A stretch of 64,000 nt of DNA from Nocardia niigatensis NBRC 100131 (lineage in GTDB: Bacteria > Actinomycetota > Actinomycetes > Mycobacteriales > Mycobacteriaceae), in contig NZ_BAGC01000044.1 in NCBI RefSeq assembly GCF_000308655.1, positions 124,001 through 188,000 on the forward strand, given 5' to 3'. The notes under the pieces were generated by a model. It did no database searches and was not told the DNA's origin. It saw only the letters and a program-made list of their open reading frames with translations. Of this stretch, positions 42,031 to 51,108 are shown one piece after another (position 1 is the first letter of the stretch; the number at the start of each line of letters is the position of its first letter). The translations under genes were made by a program, and so were the position numbers.

Positions 42031-42795
42031 GTGGCGGCAGGTAAGGAGCCCAAGAGCGGCACCGGAGGCGTGCAATCCATCGAGCGCGCGTTCGGACTGC
42101 TGGAGCTCATGGCAGACGAGGGCGGCATGATGGGCCTGTCCCAGCTGGCCGCGCAGTCCGGACTGCCGCTGCCGACCATCCACCGGCTGGTGCGCACCCT
42201 GGTGGATCTGGGCTACCTGCACCAGGAACCGTCACGCAAATATGTGCTCGGCCCCAAGCTGATCAAGCTCGGTGAAAGCTCCTCGCAGATGCTGGCGGTG
42301 CTGGCCCGCCCGCACCTGGCCCGGCTGGTCGACGAACTCGGCGAATCCGCCAACATGGCCATGCTGGACGGCGATCAGATCGTCTATGTGGCGCAGGTGC
42401 AGTCGCGGCACTCCATGCGCATGTTCACCGAGGTGGGCCGGCGGGTGCTGCCGCACTGCACGGCCGTGGGCAAGGCCATCCTGGCCGGATCGGCGCCCGA
42501 GCTGACGCGGGAACTGTTGCAGCGCACCGGAATGCCGCGCTACACCGACAACACCATCACCGATCCGGAGGAGTTCGCCCGGCAGTTGGACGCGGCCGCG
42601 CGCACCGGATACGCCACGGACGAGGGCGAACAGGAGATGGGCGTCCGCTGCGTGGCCGTCGCCGTTCCCAAAGCGCCTGCCCGGCTGGCGATTTCGGTAT
42701 CCGGTCCGGTGGGACGCATGACCGAGGAACTCGTCGACCGCGCCGCACCGCTGCTGGCAGAGGTCGCCTCGGCCCTGTCCGACGACCTCCAATAG
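42031..42795 (+). CDS. IclR-family regulator
   Basis: A 254-residue regulator with GTG start. The N-terminal winged helix (IERAFGLLELMADEGGMMGL, then LPLPTIHRLVRTLVDLGYL) is followed by the IclR effector domain (MAMLDGDQIVYVAQVQSRHS, then RRVLPHCTAVGKAILAG). It is similar to AllR-like regulators of allantoin/urate genes. Divergent from the HTH/thiamine-binding-like pair and next to the purine locus, it is the best candidate local regulator. Confidence 0.88.
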   Translation: MAAGKEPKSGTGGVQSIERAFGLLELMADEGGMMGLSQLAAQSGLPLPTIHRLVRTLVDLGYLHQEPSRKYVLGPKLIKLGESSSQMLAVLARPHLARLVDELGESANMAMLDGDQIVYVAQVQSRHSMRMFTEVGRRVLPHCTAVGKAILAGSAPELTRELLQRTGMPRYTDNTITDPEEFARQLDAAARTGYATDEGEQEMGVRCVAVAVPKAPARLAISVSGPVGRMTEELVDRAAPLLAEVASALSDDLQ

Positions 42796-42820
42796 CACCG
42801 GCCAGGGTGTCCGATTCGCG

Positions 42821-43240
42821 TCATGGCACGACGAATGTCGCGAAGCCGGGCGTGTAGGTTCCGCCCGGCGCGAGCATCAGCACGACCTGGCCGACACCCG
42901 TGTACAGCGTAGCGGCCGACGGGATTCCATTCAGGCCGTCGGAGAGCGTCGCCACCCCGGTCGCCCCGGTCGACAGATTGAGCCAAGTGACCGGCGTGGA
43001 GAGGAAGCATCCCCAGCCGCCCGGCTTGGACCCGGTGACCACGACGACCCCGGACCGATCGCCGACCACCGCCGCGCAGCGGGCGGGGAAGGCGTCGAAA
43101 CTGCCGTTCGGATTTCCGAAGGGCGCGGCATCGATCTGAAAAGGAATGGTGACCGGATCTGCCGCGGCCGTCCCGACCGTGGGCAACCCACACAGCGCGA
43201 AAGCCGCACCGACCACAGCAATCTTGCGAGCGAACGCCAT
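42821..43240 (-). CDS. Secreted protein of unknown function
   Basis: A 139-residue protein with a signal peptide cut near GTAAA-DP. The mature part is beta-rich with two cysteines (PARCAAV, GWGCFLS) likely joined by a disulphide, and resembles small secreted proteins repeated in Nocardia genomes. No domain is recognised. It is convergent with the IclR gene. Confidence 0.6.
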   Translation of the reverse strand: MAFARKIAVVGAAFALCGLPTVGTAAADPVTIPFQIDAAPFGNPNGSFDAFPARCAAVVGDRSGVVVVTGSKPGGWGCFLSTPVTWLNLSTGATGVATLSDGLNGIPSAATLYTGVGQVVLMLAPGGTYTPGFATFVVP

Positions 43241-43368
43241 ATCTCGAATCTCCTACGCAGCAATCTCACCGGCGGTTCTCGGTCGGTTACCAGACAGCGG
43301 TGCCGTAATCGACCTCATACAGATCGCGAAAAATCTCGCGAACCAGGCAATTCGAAAAGGATTCTGCC

Positions 43369-43764
43369 ATGACCACCCCCGAACCGGCCGCAATGCCCGA
43401 CGAGGCCGGAACAACCGAGATCGAGTCCACGCCCCCGACTCCCGCAACCACACGGCCAATCCTGCGGCCGCCGAACAATATCGGCTGGGCGGTCGCCTCC
43501 CTGCTGTTCTTCTGGCCTCTGTCCTTCTCCGCGTTCACTCACGCGCTCAACGTCTTTCCACTGTGGACCGAAGGCGATGCCGACGGCGCCCGCCTCGCCT
43601 CGTACCGAGCCCGCTACCTCGGCATCCTCTCCCTCTGGATCGGCGGCGCGCTGTTCGTCGTGTTCGCCATCCTCTACATCGCGGGCCTGCTGGTCCTCGT
43701 GCATCACGGTCATGGCGGCCACCACAATTGGGGCGGCCCGGGCCCGCGGATGCACCGCGGCTGA
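43369..43764 (+). CDS. CD225/dispanin-like membrane protein
   Basis: A 131-residue protein. After a Pro/Thr-rich N-terminus, PPNNIGWAVASLLFFWPLSF starts a first TM, followed by the loop GDADGARLASYRARYLGILS and a second TM. That is the CD225/dispanin pattern: two helices with a conserved A-x-R/S-loop. The tail is His-rich (HHGHGGHHNWGG). The bacterial function is not known. Confidence 0.75.
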   Translation: MTTPEPAAMPDEAGTTEIESTPPTPATTRPILRPPNNIGWAVASLLFFWPLSFSAFTHALNVFPLWTEGDADGARLASYRARYLGILSLWIGGALFVVFAILYIAGLLVLVHHGHGGHHNWGGPGPRMHRG

Positions 43765-43970
43765 CGGATCCGGGCCCGGGCACGACCAGTGCACGGGCCC
43801 CCATTTCCCCTAATCACCCCCATACCTTCCCCCCAACACACCTCGTAGCCGAACTCTGCCCACAAAGCCCGCGATCGGGACAGATCCGAATGTCCTCCAG
43901 TTTCGAATCCTGAACCGAAGCCATCGGCATTCTGATGCGAATCCATCGACAGTTCGGAATGAGGTTCTCT

Positions 43971-44636
43971 ATGGGCACAAGTCAGCCCAGCGGTTCGGTT
44001 TTACGTCGGCGTGCGGCCCGGGCGGTCGTCGCAGGCGCTCTCCCACTCTCCCTCGTCCTGCTGGGAGTGACACCCGCGCTGGCCGAGGACGCGCCACCGG
44101 CGGTGACCACGCAGCCGGCGGACATCCCGGATTCGGCCATCCACATCGGCACGCTCCAACTCGACCGGCCGATCTTTCTGACTCCCGAGCAGACCGCGCA
44201 GATCAATACCGGGACCATCGGCGCGGAAACCGCGCTGGCGCAGTCGCTCGAAGCGGCCGGGCTCGACCACGCCCGCGCGACCAGTGTCTCGAAGGCCGTT
44301 CTCGGTGACGCGGCCATCGGCGCGGGGGTCGGGGCCACCCTGGCCAGCCCGATCGCCTGGGCCGGTGCGGTGATCGGCGTGGTGTCGGGCCTGATCGCCG
44401 GACTGCCCTTCGCCCCGATCGGCTTGGTCATCGTTCCGGTCATCGGCGCGGCCCTCGGATACGCCATGGTCGCGGCGCCGTTCGCCGCGCTCGGCGCGGG
44501 CGTCGGAGCCGCGGTCGGTGTGGCGGACGGCCTGCTCAACCCGGCCCCGGCCACCCAGCCCGCCCAGGCCCCCGCCCCGGCCCCGGCGGCGGGCGCCACC
44601 CAGCCCGGCCCCGCCGACGGCACCCAGGTCGGATGA
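43971..44636 (+). CDS. Secreted Gly/Ala-rich protein
   Basis: A 221-residue reading from ATG 43971, with AGG 8 bp upstream. A long signal peptide ends near PALAE-DA. The middle is a glycine-zipper-like region (IGAGVGATLASPIAWAGAVI, then ALGAGVGAAVGVADGLL) that may insert into the mycolic outer membrane, and the tail is Pro/Ala-rich. Similar proteins are common in Nocardia and Rhodococcus. Function unknown. Confidence 0.6.
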   Translation: MGTSQPSGSVLRRRAARAVVAGALPLSLVLLGVTPALAEDAPPAVTTQPADIPDSAIHIGTLQLDRPIFLTPEQTAQINTGTIGAETALAQSLEAAGLDHARATSVSKAVLGDAAIGAGVGATLASPIAWAGAVIGVVSGLIAGLPFAPIGLVIVPVIGAALGYAMVAAPFAALGAGVGAAVGVADGLLNPAPATQPAQAPAPAPAAGATQPGPADGTQVG

Positions 44637-44656
44637 GCAGTCAGCCTGGCTGAACC

Positions 44657-44970
44657 TTATTGAGAGACAACGAGTTCCAGCAGCGCATACAACTCGCGCT
44701 GCTGGTTCTCGTTCAGCACCGCCAGGGCGGGTACCGCCCCGAAGACCTCTTCGTCGAGCTGGGCGCGGAGCGCCTCCCCCGCCGGGGTCGGCGTGACCAG
44801 GCGAGCCCGGCGGTCGGTCGGGTGAATCTGCTTCCGCACCAGAACTGTGACTCCAGACGGTCGACCGAGTTCGCCGTATTCGACAGATCCGCCCCGAGCC
44901 GGGCGGACAACTCCTCGAGCGTCAGCGGTTCCGCGCGATGCCCCAGGGCCTTCGCCTGCATGAGAGCCAC
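44657..44970 (-). pseudogene. Broken MarR-family regulator gene
   Basis: ALMQAKALGHRAEPLTLEEL then SARLGADLSNTANSVDRLES is the HTH of a MarR protein. Around 44845 the frame shifts, and the other frame continues VLVRKQIHPTDRRARLVTPT (the wing) and PAGEALRAQLDEEVFG. The first helices are missing too. It is therefore truncated and frameshifted. It lies upstream of and divergent from the serine-hydrolase-like lipoprotein gene. Confidence 0.7.
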
Positions 44971-45064
44971 GTCCCCGGCGATTCACGGAAAAGAGGGCCG
45001 GAGCAGCGGCGTAGATTGTGATCCACGATGCTCGGGCCGTCTTCTTCGATGAAGGGATCCGGTG

Positions 45065-46219
45065 ATGGGTGTGTCGACTCGATGCCGAGTGGGCGCGATC
45101 CTGGCGATCGTGCTCACCGTGGCCGCCGGTGCCTGCTCGTCGGATCGGGGCGGTGATACGAACGGGTCCGGCGGCAGTTCCCCCGACGCCGTGCGGATCG
45201 CCGACATCGTGCGGGCCAAACTGACCCAACTCGATCTCACCGCAGCCGTTTTCGGGGTGTGGCGCGGGAAGGATCCGGTCATCATCGGCGCTGCGGGCGA
45301 CTCACCGCTCGGCGTCCCCGCGACCAGCGACATGCAGTTGCGGGTGGGGCAGCCCATGGAGCCGATGCTGTCCACCGTGCTGTGGCATCTGGACGCGGCC
45401 GGCACGCTGCCGATGGACAAGCCGATCGCCCGATGGCTGCCGAGCTTCCCGCGCGCCGACCGGATCACCCCGCGCATGCTCGCCGACAGCACCTCCGGAA
45501 TCGCCGACTACGTCACCGACCGGGACTTCCTGAAACGCTTCGCAGACAATCCTTTTCACACCTGGAGCGCCCAGGAACTGTTCGACCTGGCCAATGCCCG
45601 CCCGCCCCTTTTCGATCCCGGTACCAGCTTCGCCTATGCGCACAGCGATCTGGTCGTCCTCGGCGAGGTGCTGCAGCTGGCCAGCGGAAAGTCGCTGGGC
45701 GACCTGATCTCCCAGTATGTGCTGGGCCCGCTCGGCATGCGGCATTCCGCCGTGGTCCGCACCGCCCGGATCGACGAGCCGATCCTGCACGGCTATACCG
45801 ACGAGCGAAAGGTCTTCGAGGACGCCACCTTCTGGAATCCGACGGCCTTCCTGCACTCCGGGAACATGAACTCCACCGTCACCGACGTCGGCCGCTGGGT
45901 GCGCGCCCTCGGTAAGGGAGAGCTGCTCTCCGCCGGCCAGTTCCAGCAGATGATGGCTCCCTCCACCGCCGGGCTGGGTCCGCTCACCGACCGGAAGTAC
46001 TTCGCCTTCGGCGTCCCCCACCTGGGCGACTGGCTGTTCATGAACCCCGCCTACGGCGGCTACAACGGCATCGGCCTCTACGACACCGAATCCGACACCA
46101 CCATCATCGTCTACGCCACCCTGGGTCCGACGGCCAACGCCGACGTCGACAACGCCATACCCATCGGCGCCGAGATCGCCGAACTGCTGGTTCCCGACCG
46201 CCCGCCGCCCCTGCCCTGA
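45065..46219 (+). CDS. Beta-lactamase/DD-peptidase-like lipoprotein, probable pseudoenzyme
   Basis: About 384 residues from ATG 45065 (GTG 45062 is an alternative). The lipobox is VAAGACSS. The class C/DD-peptidase fold is clear (PLGMRHSAVVRTARIDEP, then NSTVTDVGRWVRALGKGELL). Where active members have S-x-x-K after the RVGS strand, this one reads RVGQPMEPM, so both the nucleophile Ser and the general-base Lys are lost. The Tyr-x-Asn site reads YAHSD. It therefore probably binds rather than cleaves peptidoglycan or lipid substrate. Confidence 0.8.
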   Translation: MGVSTRCRVGAILAIVLTVAAGACSSDRGGDTNGSGGSSPDAVRIADIVRAKLTQLDLTAAVFGVWRGKDPVIIGAAGDSPLGVPATSDMQLRVGQPMEPMLSTVLWHLDAAGTLPMDKPIARWLPSFPRADRITPRMLADSTSGIADYVTDRDFLKRFADNPFHTWSAQELFDLANARPPLFDPGTSFAYAHSDLVVLGEVLQLASGKSLGDLISQYVLGPLGMRHSAVVRTARIDEPILHGYTDERKVFEDATFWNPTAFLHSGNMNSTVTDVGRWVRALGKGELLSAGQFQQMMAPSTAGLGPLTDRKYFAFGVPHLGDWLFMNPAYGGYNGIGLYDTESDTTIIVYATLGPTANADVDNAIPIGAEIAELLVPDRPPPLP

Positions 46220-46317
46220 CGGGGAGCATCCGTGGGGATTGTCGGGAACGCGTGGGCAGCGGATAGGCTGATTGCGACGCCCGGGTCTTGACGCAGGTCG
46301 GCCGAGAGGAGTTAGCG

Positions 46318-46842
46318 ATGAGCGCCGAACATGCCGCCGCACCGGCCCTGGCGGGTGACCTGTCGGGGATCGTCGGGCAGCATCTGATCTACGCGTACGA
46401 GAACGGCTGGAAGTACGACCTGTACGTACGCAATTCGCAGACGGTCGCCTTCCGCTGCCTGATGGGTCCGATGTTCGGCCGCTGGTCCACCGCGCAACCG
46501 GCCAAGATGATCCAGCTCAGTGGCGATATGTACAAGCTCGCCTGGGTGGAGCCGACCGGGACGGTCACGGTGCTCATCGTCTGGCTGCGCGAGCGCCGGG
46601 TGCACACCACGATCTGCTACCCGCAGTGGATGCTCGACTTCCCCGAGAGCACGATGGGCCACTACGAGGACGGCCTCGCTCAGATCACCGCCGACCGCGA
46701 CCAGGGCCCCACCTACCCCCAGACCCTGGTCGCCTCCACCGGCCGCATCACCTTCCTCGAAACCCGGGAACCCGACGACGACACCGTCATCGACCGCCCA
46801 CCGGCCAAGCTCCCCCTCCACTACGCGAATCGCACCAACTGA
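46318..46842 (+). CDS. padC: Phenolic acid decarboxylase
   Basis: A 174-residue enzyme from ATG 46318 with AGAGGAG 8 bp upstream. LIYAYENGWKYDLYVRN holds the two active-site tyrosines, FGRWSTAQP the Arg and LAWVEPTGTVTVL the catalytic Glu; ITFLETREPDDDTVI closes the barrel. It decarboxylates p-coumaric and ferulic acids to vinylphenols. It is compact like Bacillus PadC, with a slightly longer N-terminus. A DUF899 gene follows 93 bp downstream. Confidence 0.88.
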   Translation: MSAEHAAAPALAGDLSGIVGQHLIYAYENGWKYDLYVRNSQTVAFRCLMGPMFGRWSTAQPAKMIQLSGDMYKLAWVEPTGTVTVLIVWLRERRVHTTICYPQWMLDFPESTMGHYEDGLAQITADRDQGPTYPQTLVASTGRITFLETREPDDDTVIDRPPAKLPLHYANRTN

Positions 46843-46935
46843 TTCCCTCGTGTTCCGGTCACCGATGAATTCCGCGCGCCCGCGGCGTCCCTGCCTACAG
46901 CACGCATTCTGTGAAACCGGTGAGGGAGGATCCCC

Positions 46936-47625
46936 GTGAGCACGAACCCGCTGCCGCCTGTCGTCGACATGGACACCTGGCGGACCGAACTCGAAGCACT
47001 GCGTCTCCGCGAGAAGGCCGCGACCCGCGAGCTCGACGCCATCGCCGCCCAGCGCCGTCGCCTGCCGATGGTCGAACTGCCCGACTACATCCTGGAGGGC
47101 GAGGACGGTCCGATCCGGCTGGCCGACATCTTCGGCGGCAGATCGCAATTGATCGTCTACAGCCACATGTGGTTCCCCGGCGAGGAATGGCACTGCCCCG
47201 GCTGCACCGGATTCACCTCGCAGTTCACCCGCCTGGAGTTCCTGGACAACTACGACGCCCGTTTCGTCATCGTCACCCAGGGCCCGATCGACGAGGCTCT
47301 CGCCTACCGGCGCCGCGTAGGCAACAAGATGCCCTGGTACTCCACCGCCAACAGCCCGTTCGGGACCGACATCGACGCCCCGCCCGGCGGCGGCTTCGGC
47401 GTCAATGTCTTCCTCCGGGACGGCGACACCGTCTACCGCACCTGGCACACCAACGGCCGCGGCGTGGAACAGCTGACCCACACCTTCTCCCTCATCGACC
47501 TGCTCCCCTACGGCCGCCAGGAAGACTGGCAGGACGTCCCCACCGGCTGGCCCCAATCCCCCGCCTACAACCGCTGGCCCAGCTCCAAGGAAATCGCCGC
47601 CGCCTACGGCAACCCGAATCCGTAA
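46936..47625 (+). CDS. DUF899 thioredoxin-like protein
   Basis: A 229-residue protein with GTG start after GAGGGAGG. DUF899 is identified by YSHMWFPGEEWHCPGCTGFT near residue 75 (with a CPGC redox motif), FVIVTQGPIDEALAYRRRVG near 112, and DWQDVPTGWPQSPAYNRWP near the end. These proteins have a thioredoxin/peroxiredoxin fold. A redox function is likely but the partner is unknown. The codon usage matches the neighbours. Confidence 0.85.
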   Translation: MSTNPLPPVVDMDTWRTELEALRLREKAATRELDAIAAQRRRLPMVELPDYILEGEDGPIRLADIFGGRSQLIVYSHMWFPGEEWHCPGCTGFTSQFTRLEFLDNYDARFVIVTQGPIDEALAYRRRVGNKMPWYSTANSPFGTDIDAPPGGGFGVNVFLRDGDTVYRTWHTNGRGVEQLTHTFSLIDLLPYGRQEDWQDVPTGWPQSPAYNRWPSSKEIAAAYGNPNP

Positions 47626-48114
47626 GGCCGCCAGTGGAATAACTGGCACCTCGCCCGCCGTGGGTCGAGTTGCGTTTCGGTTCAACACGATTCACGGCGA
47701 ACAGGTAGTTCCATTCACCATTCTGCGACAGGCGCCCGAGGGCGGGTACGCGGTACCCCCCAGTTCTACCCACCCCAATCCCCATGGCCCTGGAGGATCT
47801 CGCGCCAACCGACACCACCCGCGACCTGCAGCCTCTCGGCTAGCGCAGAAGCGGCCGCACCGGATCATCGCTCCGTGATCACATTTGCCGCTGTATGCGT
47901 CTTTGTACCTTCTACGGTTCCCGTGTGGCTGCGCGTGTGTTCAACCGGCGCAGGATGGGCGCGGAGAGGGATCGGGTCATCGATTCGTTGCAGCGGTCAT
48001 TGCGTCGGGAGACCGGGGCGACACTATGACCACCACCAGTTGGCGCTCACCGGTATCGGTGAATCGTGAGGCGGACACCGGATACCGGGTTGGGGGGTCG
48101 ACGATGGATTCGCG
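47626..48114. other. 489-bp gap with no supported gene
   Basis: Between DUF899 and arsA I see no real gene. A pair of short frames (47947-48029, ending in ATGA, and one starting at 48026) lacks family features. There is no rRNA or tRNA, and no copy of the tmRNA 3' end that would mark an island border. Confidence 0.5.
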
Positions 48115-49893
48115 TTACGGCGTGGCGGGTACGGGACCTTGTGGCCTCGGACTACCGCTGGTCAGCGCGGTGAGGGCTGGGATGCCGACGGGTTCGGTGG
48201 CGAGTGTGGGGATGATGGCGTAGCGCGGGGTGTGGTGGGTGACCTGGTTGATGGGACCCAGTTCGGCCTGGGCGCGGCGGTGCAGGAGTGGGTCGGAGGG
48301 TGCGGCGGCGGCGAGGCTGTTGTTGATGATCCAGGCCCAGGGGTGAATTCGGGCTCGTTGCAGGTCGGTCTGCAGTTCGAGGGCCTCGAGAACGGGGGTG
48401 GTTTCGGGCAGAGTGATCAGCAGGACCTTGGTGGCGGCAGGGTCTTGCAGCCGCATGAGAGGTGTGGTGAACCGGGTACCGGGGGCCAGCTGCCGCACGA
48501 TGTCGCGGTGGTAGGAGCCGGTGGTGTCGAGCAGAAGCAACGTGTGTCCGGTGGGGGCGGTGTCGATGACGACGAACCGGCGGCGGGACTCGGCGATGAC
48601 GTGGGAAAAGGCTTGGAAGACAGCGACTTCGTCGGTGCAGGGGGAACGGAGGTCTTCGGCCAGGGCGGCACGGCCGGCGTCGTCGAGGGTGGAGCCCTTG
48701 GTGGCCATCACGCGGGTCCGGTAGTCACTGACGGCTTGGGCGGGGTCGATGCGGGACAGGTGCAGGTGTTCGAGGGTGCCGCCGAGGGTTTCGGCGAGGT
48801 TGGCGGCAGGGTCGGTGGTTGACAGATGCACGTCGTGGCCGCGTTGGGCCAAGGCCACCGCGACCGCGGCTGCGACGGTCGTTTTGCCGACGCCGCCCTT
48901 GCCCATGCACATGATCAGGCAGGGGCCGTCGCGTTCGATGTCGTCGATCAATCGCCGAAGCGGCGCGTCGGCGAGGACATCGTCCGGCACGATGGCGGCG
49001 GGGGTGGGCGAGAGCTCGGTGGGGTCGAACAGGGTGGCCAAGGCCGTGGCCCCGATGATGTTGGTCGGTTTGAGTTCGATGAGGTCGCGCGGAAGGTCGC
49101 GCACCGTGTCGGGCATGGCGGCCACGGCGGCGCGTTCACGGCGATGGACCGCGGCGGCCAGCGGGTCGGTGGCCTCGATGGTGTCGGGCAGGACACCGTT
49201 GACGACGACGTAGAAGTTGTTCATTCCGATAGCGGCCAATTCTGTTCGCGTGCGAGCGATTTCGGTCAACGTCGACCGGGAGGGCCGGGCGACCAGAACG
49301 ACGCGAGTGCGGTGCGGATCGGCCAGCGCGGCCACCGCTGCGGCGTAGATGGTCTTGTGTTTGTCCAGCCCCGACAGCGGTCCCAGGCAGGTGGCTTCGC
49401 CTCCGCCGGTGAGGAATTGGCTCCAGTTGCCGGGTAGCTGCAGCAGGCGGATGGTGTGCCCGGTGGGTGCGGTGTCGAACAGGATGTGGTCGTAGCCGGC
49501 GGTGTCGTCGGTCAGCAGCGTGGTGAACTCGTTGAACGAGGCGATCTCGGTGGTGCACGACCCCGACAGCTGCTCGGTCATCGCCGCGATATCGGCCTCG
49601 GCCGCGATACCGCGCATCGGCGCGATGATCCGGTCCCGGTATGCCGCCACGGCCTGCTCGGGGTCGATCTCGAGTGCCCACAACCCGTCCACGCCCGGGA
49701 TCGCGGTCACGGTGTTGCCGATCGTCAGCTCGAACACCTGGCCCACGTTCGAGGCCGGATCGGTGGACACCAGCAGGACCCGCTTGCCTTGGCGTGCGAG
49801 CGTCACCGCGGCCGCGCAGGCGATCGAGGTCTTGCCGACACCGCCCTTGCCGGTGAAGAACAGAAACCGCGGAACCTCGGTCAGGAACTTCAT
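48115..49893 (-). CDS. arsA: ArsA arsenite-pump ATPase (two-domain)
   Basis: About 592 residues from ATG 49893; GGAGGTGA lies 8 bp upstream. Two P-loop halves are clear: FFTGKGGVGKTSIACAAAV near residue 15 and CMGKGGVGKTTVAAAVAVAL near 330, each with the STDPA loop (LLVSTDPASNVG, LSTTDPAANLAE) and a DTAPTGHT signal-transduction stretch. ArsA energises arsenite export with an ArsB-type pump. No arsB or acr3 gene lies in the window, so its partner must be elsewhere or lost. Confidence 0.88.
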   Translation of the reverse strand: MKFLTEVPRFLFFTGKGGVGKTSIACAAAVTLARQGKRVLLVSTDPASNVGQVFELTIGNTVTAIPGVDGLWALEIDPEQAVAAYRDRIIAPMRGIAAEADIAAMTEQLSGSCTTEIASFNEFTTLLTDDTAGYDHILFDTAPTGHTIRLLQLPGNWSQFLTGGGEATCLGPLSGLDKHKTIYAAAVAALADPHRTRVVLVARPSRSTLTEIARTRTELAAIGMNNFYVVVNGVLPDTIEATDPLAAAVHRRERAAVAAMPDTVRDLPRDLIELKPTNIIGATALATLFDPTELSPTPAAIVPDDVLADAPLRRLIDDIERDGPCLIMCMGKGGVGKTTVAAAVAVALAQRGHDVHLSTTDPAANLAETLGGTLEHLHLSRIDPAQAVSDYRTRVMATKGSTLDDAGRAALAEDLRSPCTDEVAVFQAFSHVIAESRRRFVVIDTAPTGHTLLLLDTTGSYHRDIVRQLAPGTRFTTPLMRLQDPAATKVLLITLPETTPVLEALELQTDLQRARIHPWAWIINNSLAAAAPSDPLLHRRAQAELGPINQVTHHTPRYAIIPTLATEPVGIPALTALTSGSPRPQGPVPATP

Positions 49894-50052
49894 CACAGCC
49901 GTCACCTCCGGTATCTCTCGATCACGAACGACGCATTCGTAGCTGCGCCGACCCCGATTTCATCCGATCGCACCCGCCCACCCTCCGAGCAGGGCCGAAC
50001 GTCACCGGTCGCCGGGCCCAATGTGGCGGTGTCGGCGTCGGGCTACGGCTTT

Positions 50053-50412
50053 TCAGCTGCAGCAGTTGGGGTCCAATACAAGGCACAGTGCCGACAATGC
50101 GTCCCGGCGTGCCTGGTGATAGGTGTTCATCCCACGACGTTCGGACTCGATCAGGCCCGCCTTCTTCAACTGCCCGAGGTGGTGGCTGACCGTGGACTCG
50201 GCCAGCCCGACCATCGCAGCAAGGTCCCCGGTGTTCTCCTGCCCGTCGGCGCTGGTCAGCAGCAGCGACATCAGCCGCACCCGAGCCGGGTCGGCCAGCG
50301 CCTTGAGCCGCAACGCCACCTCCAGCGCCGCGGCATCATCGACCGGTCCGGCCGCCACCGGCGCGCAGCAGACCGGGGCGGACATGTCGATCACGGGCAA
50401 CGCCTTGGGCAT
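50053..50412 (-). CDS. ArsR/SmtB-family metal(loid) repressor
   Basis: About 119 residues from ATG 50412, followed by SAPVCCAPVAAG. The winged helix is LRLKALADPARVRLMSLLLT then VGLAESTVSHHLGQLKKAGL. An N-terminal CC pair and a C-terminal LDPNCC could bind arsenite or cadmium. It matches the arsR beside cadI in M. tuberculosis. It is divergent from the cadI-like gene, with two palindromic boxes in the gap. Confidence 0.85.
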   Translation of the reverse strand: MPKALPVIDMSAPVCCAPVAAGPVDDAAALEVALRLKALADPARVRLMSLLLTSADGQENTGDLAAMVGLAESTVSHHLGQLKKAGLIESERRGMNTYHQARRDALSALCLVLDPNCCS

Positions 50413-50436
50413 GAAATCCACCTTACCCACTTTGTT

Positions 50437-50490
50437 GACATATGTCGAAAAGGTGGCAGACTCGGTCACGTCAGCACTTCGACATATGTC
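50437..50490. promoter_or_regulatory. Paired ArsR operators
   Basis: GACATATGTCGAA (50437-50449) and TTCGACATATGTC (50478-50490) are inverted copies around a perfect GACATATGTC palindrome, 44 bp apart centre to centre. They lie between the divergent arsR and cadI starts and are the obvious ArsR target. Confidence 0.75.
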
Positions 50491-50512
50491 TCACAAGTGG
50501 AGGTATGCTCTC

Positions 50513-51043
50513 ATGTCCCGCGTTCAGCTCGCCCTCAACGTCGACGACCTCGATCAGGCGATCGCGTTCTACTCGACCCTGTTCAAGACCGACCCCGCCA
50601 AGCGCAAGCCCGGCTACGCCAACTTCGCCATCGCCGAGCCGCCGCTCAAGCTGGTGCTCATCGAGAACCCCGGCCACGGCGGCAGCCTCAACCATCTCGG
50701 CGTCGAGGTCGAAACCTCCGGCCAGGTACACGCCGAGATCGCCCGCCTGTCGGGCGCAGGCATGTTCACCGAGGAGCAGATGGCGACCACGTGTTGCTTC
50801 GCCACCCAGGACAAGGTGTGGGTCACCGCGCCCGACGCCGAACGCTGGGAGGTGTACACCGTGCTGGCTGATAGCGAAACCTTCGGCACCGCACCGGTAT
50901 CGGCCTCCGGCGAGACCGCCACCGATGAGCACGCCACGGCGGCGTGCTGTGGCACCGCCGAGGAAGCCGCTGCCGAGGGTGCGTGCTGCGGCAGTGCCGC
51001 CAAGGCCGAGGCCGTGGCCGCCGGCAAGTCCTGCTGCGCCTGA
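50513..51043 (+). CDS. cadI: CadI/ArsI-like VOC metalloprotein
   Basis: A 176-residue protein from ATG 50513. RVQLALNVDDLDQAIAFYST then AEPPLKLVLIENPGHGG and NHLGVEVE form a VOC fold. TTCCFATQDKVWVTAPD contains the vicinal cysteine pair used by ArsI C-As lyases. It closely resembles M. tuberculosis CadI. The C-terminal tail has three further CC pairs (AACCGTAE, GACCGSAA, SCCA) for metal binding. It is divergently controlled with arsR. Confidence 0.88.
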   Translation: MSRVQLALNVDDLDQAIAFYSTLFKTDPAKRKPGYANFAIAEPPLKLVLIENPGHGGSLNHLGVEVETSGQVHAEIARLSGAGMFTEEQMATTCCFATQDKVWVTAPDAERWEVYTVLADSETFGTAPVSASGETATDEHATAACCGTAEEAAAEGACCGSAAKAEAVAAGKSCCA

Positions 51044-51093
51044 CGGCGCCCGGCGAGTTCACTTGTTGTTCGCTTGCCCGCTAATTCGATGGA

Positions 51094-51107
51094 CATCAAT
51101 ATCGATG
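51094..51107 (+). promoter_or_regulatory. Promoter/operator of the second arsR (leaderless)
   Basis: CATCAATATCGATG (51094-51107) is a palindrome ending 1 bp before the GTG start. TTGCCC (51074-51079), 17 bp and CAATAT (51097-51102) fit a promoter whose start point falls on the start codon. The operator overlaps the -10 box. Confidence 0.55.
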
Positions 51108-51108
51108 C

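Noticed and set aside
47626..48114. Duplicate of the tmRNA 3' end marking an island border
   Set aside because: No copy of the GGGTTCGATTCCC-containing end was seen in this gap.
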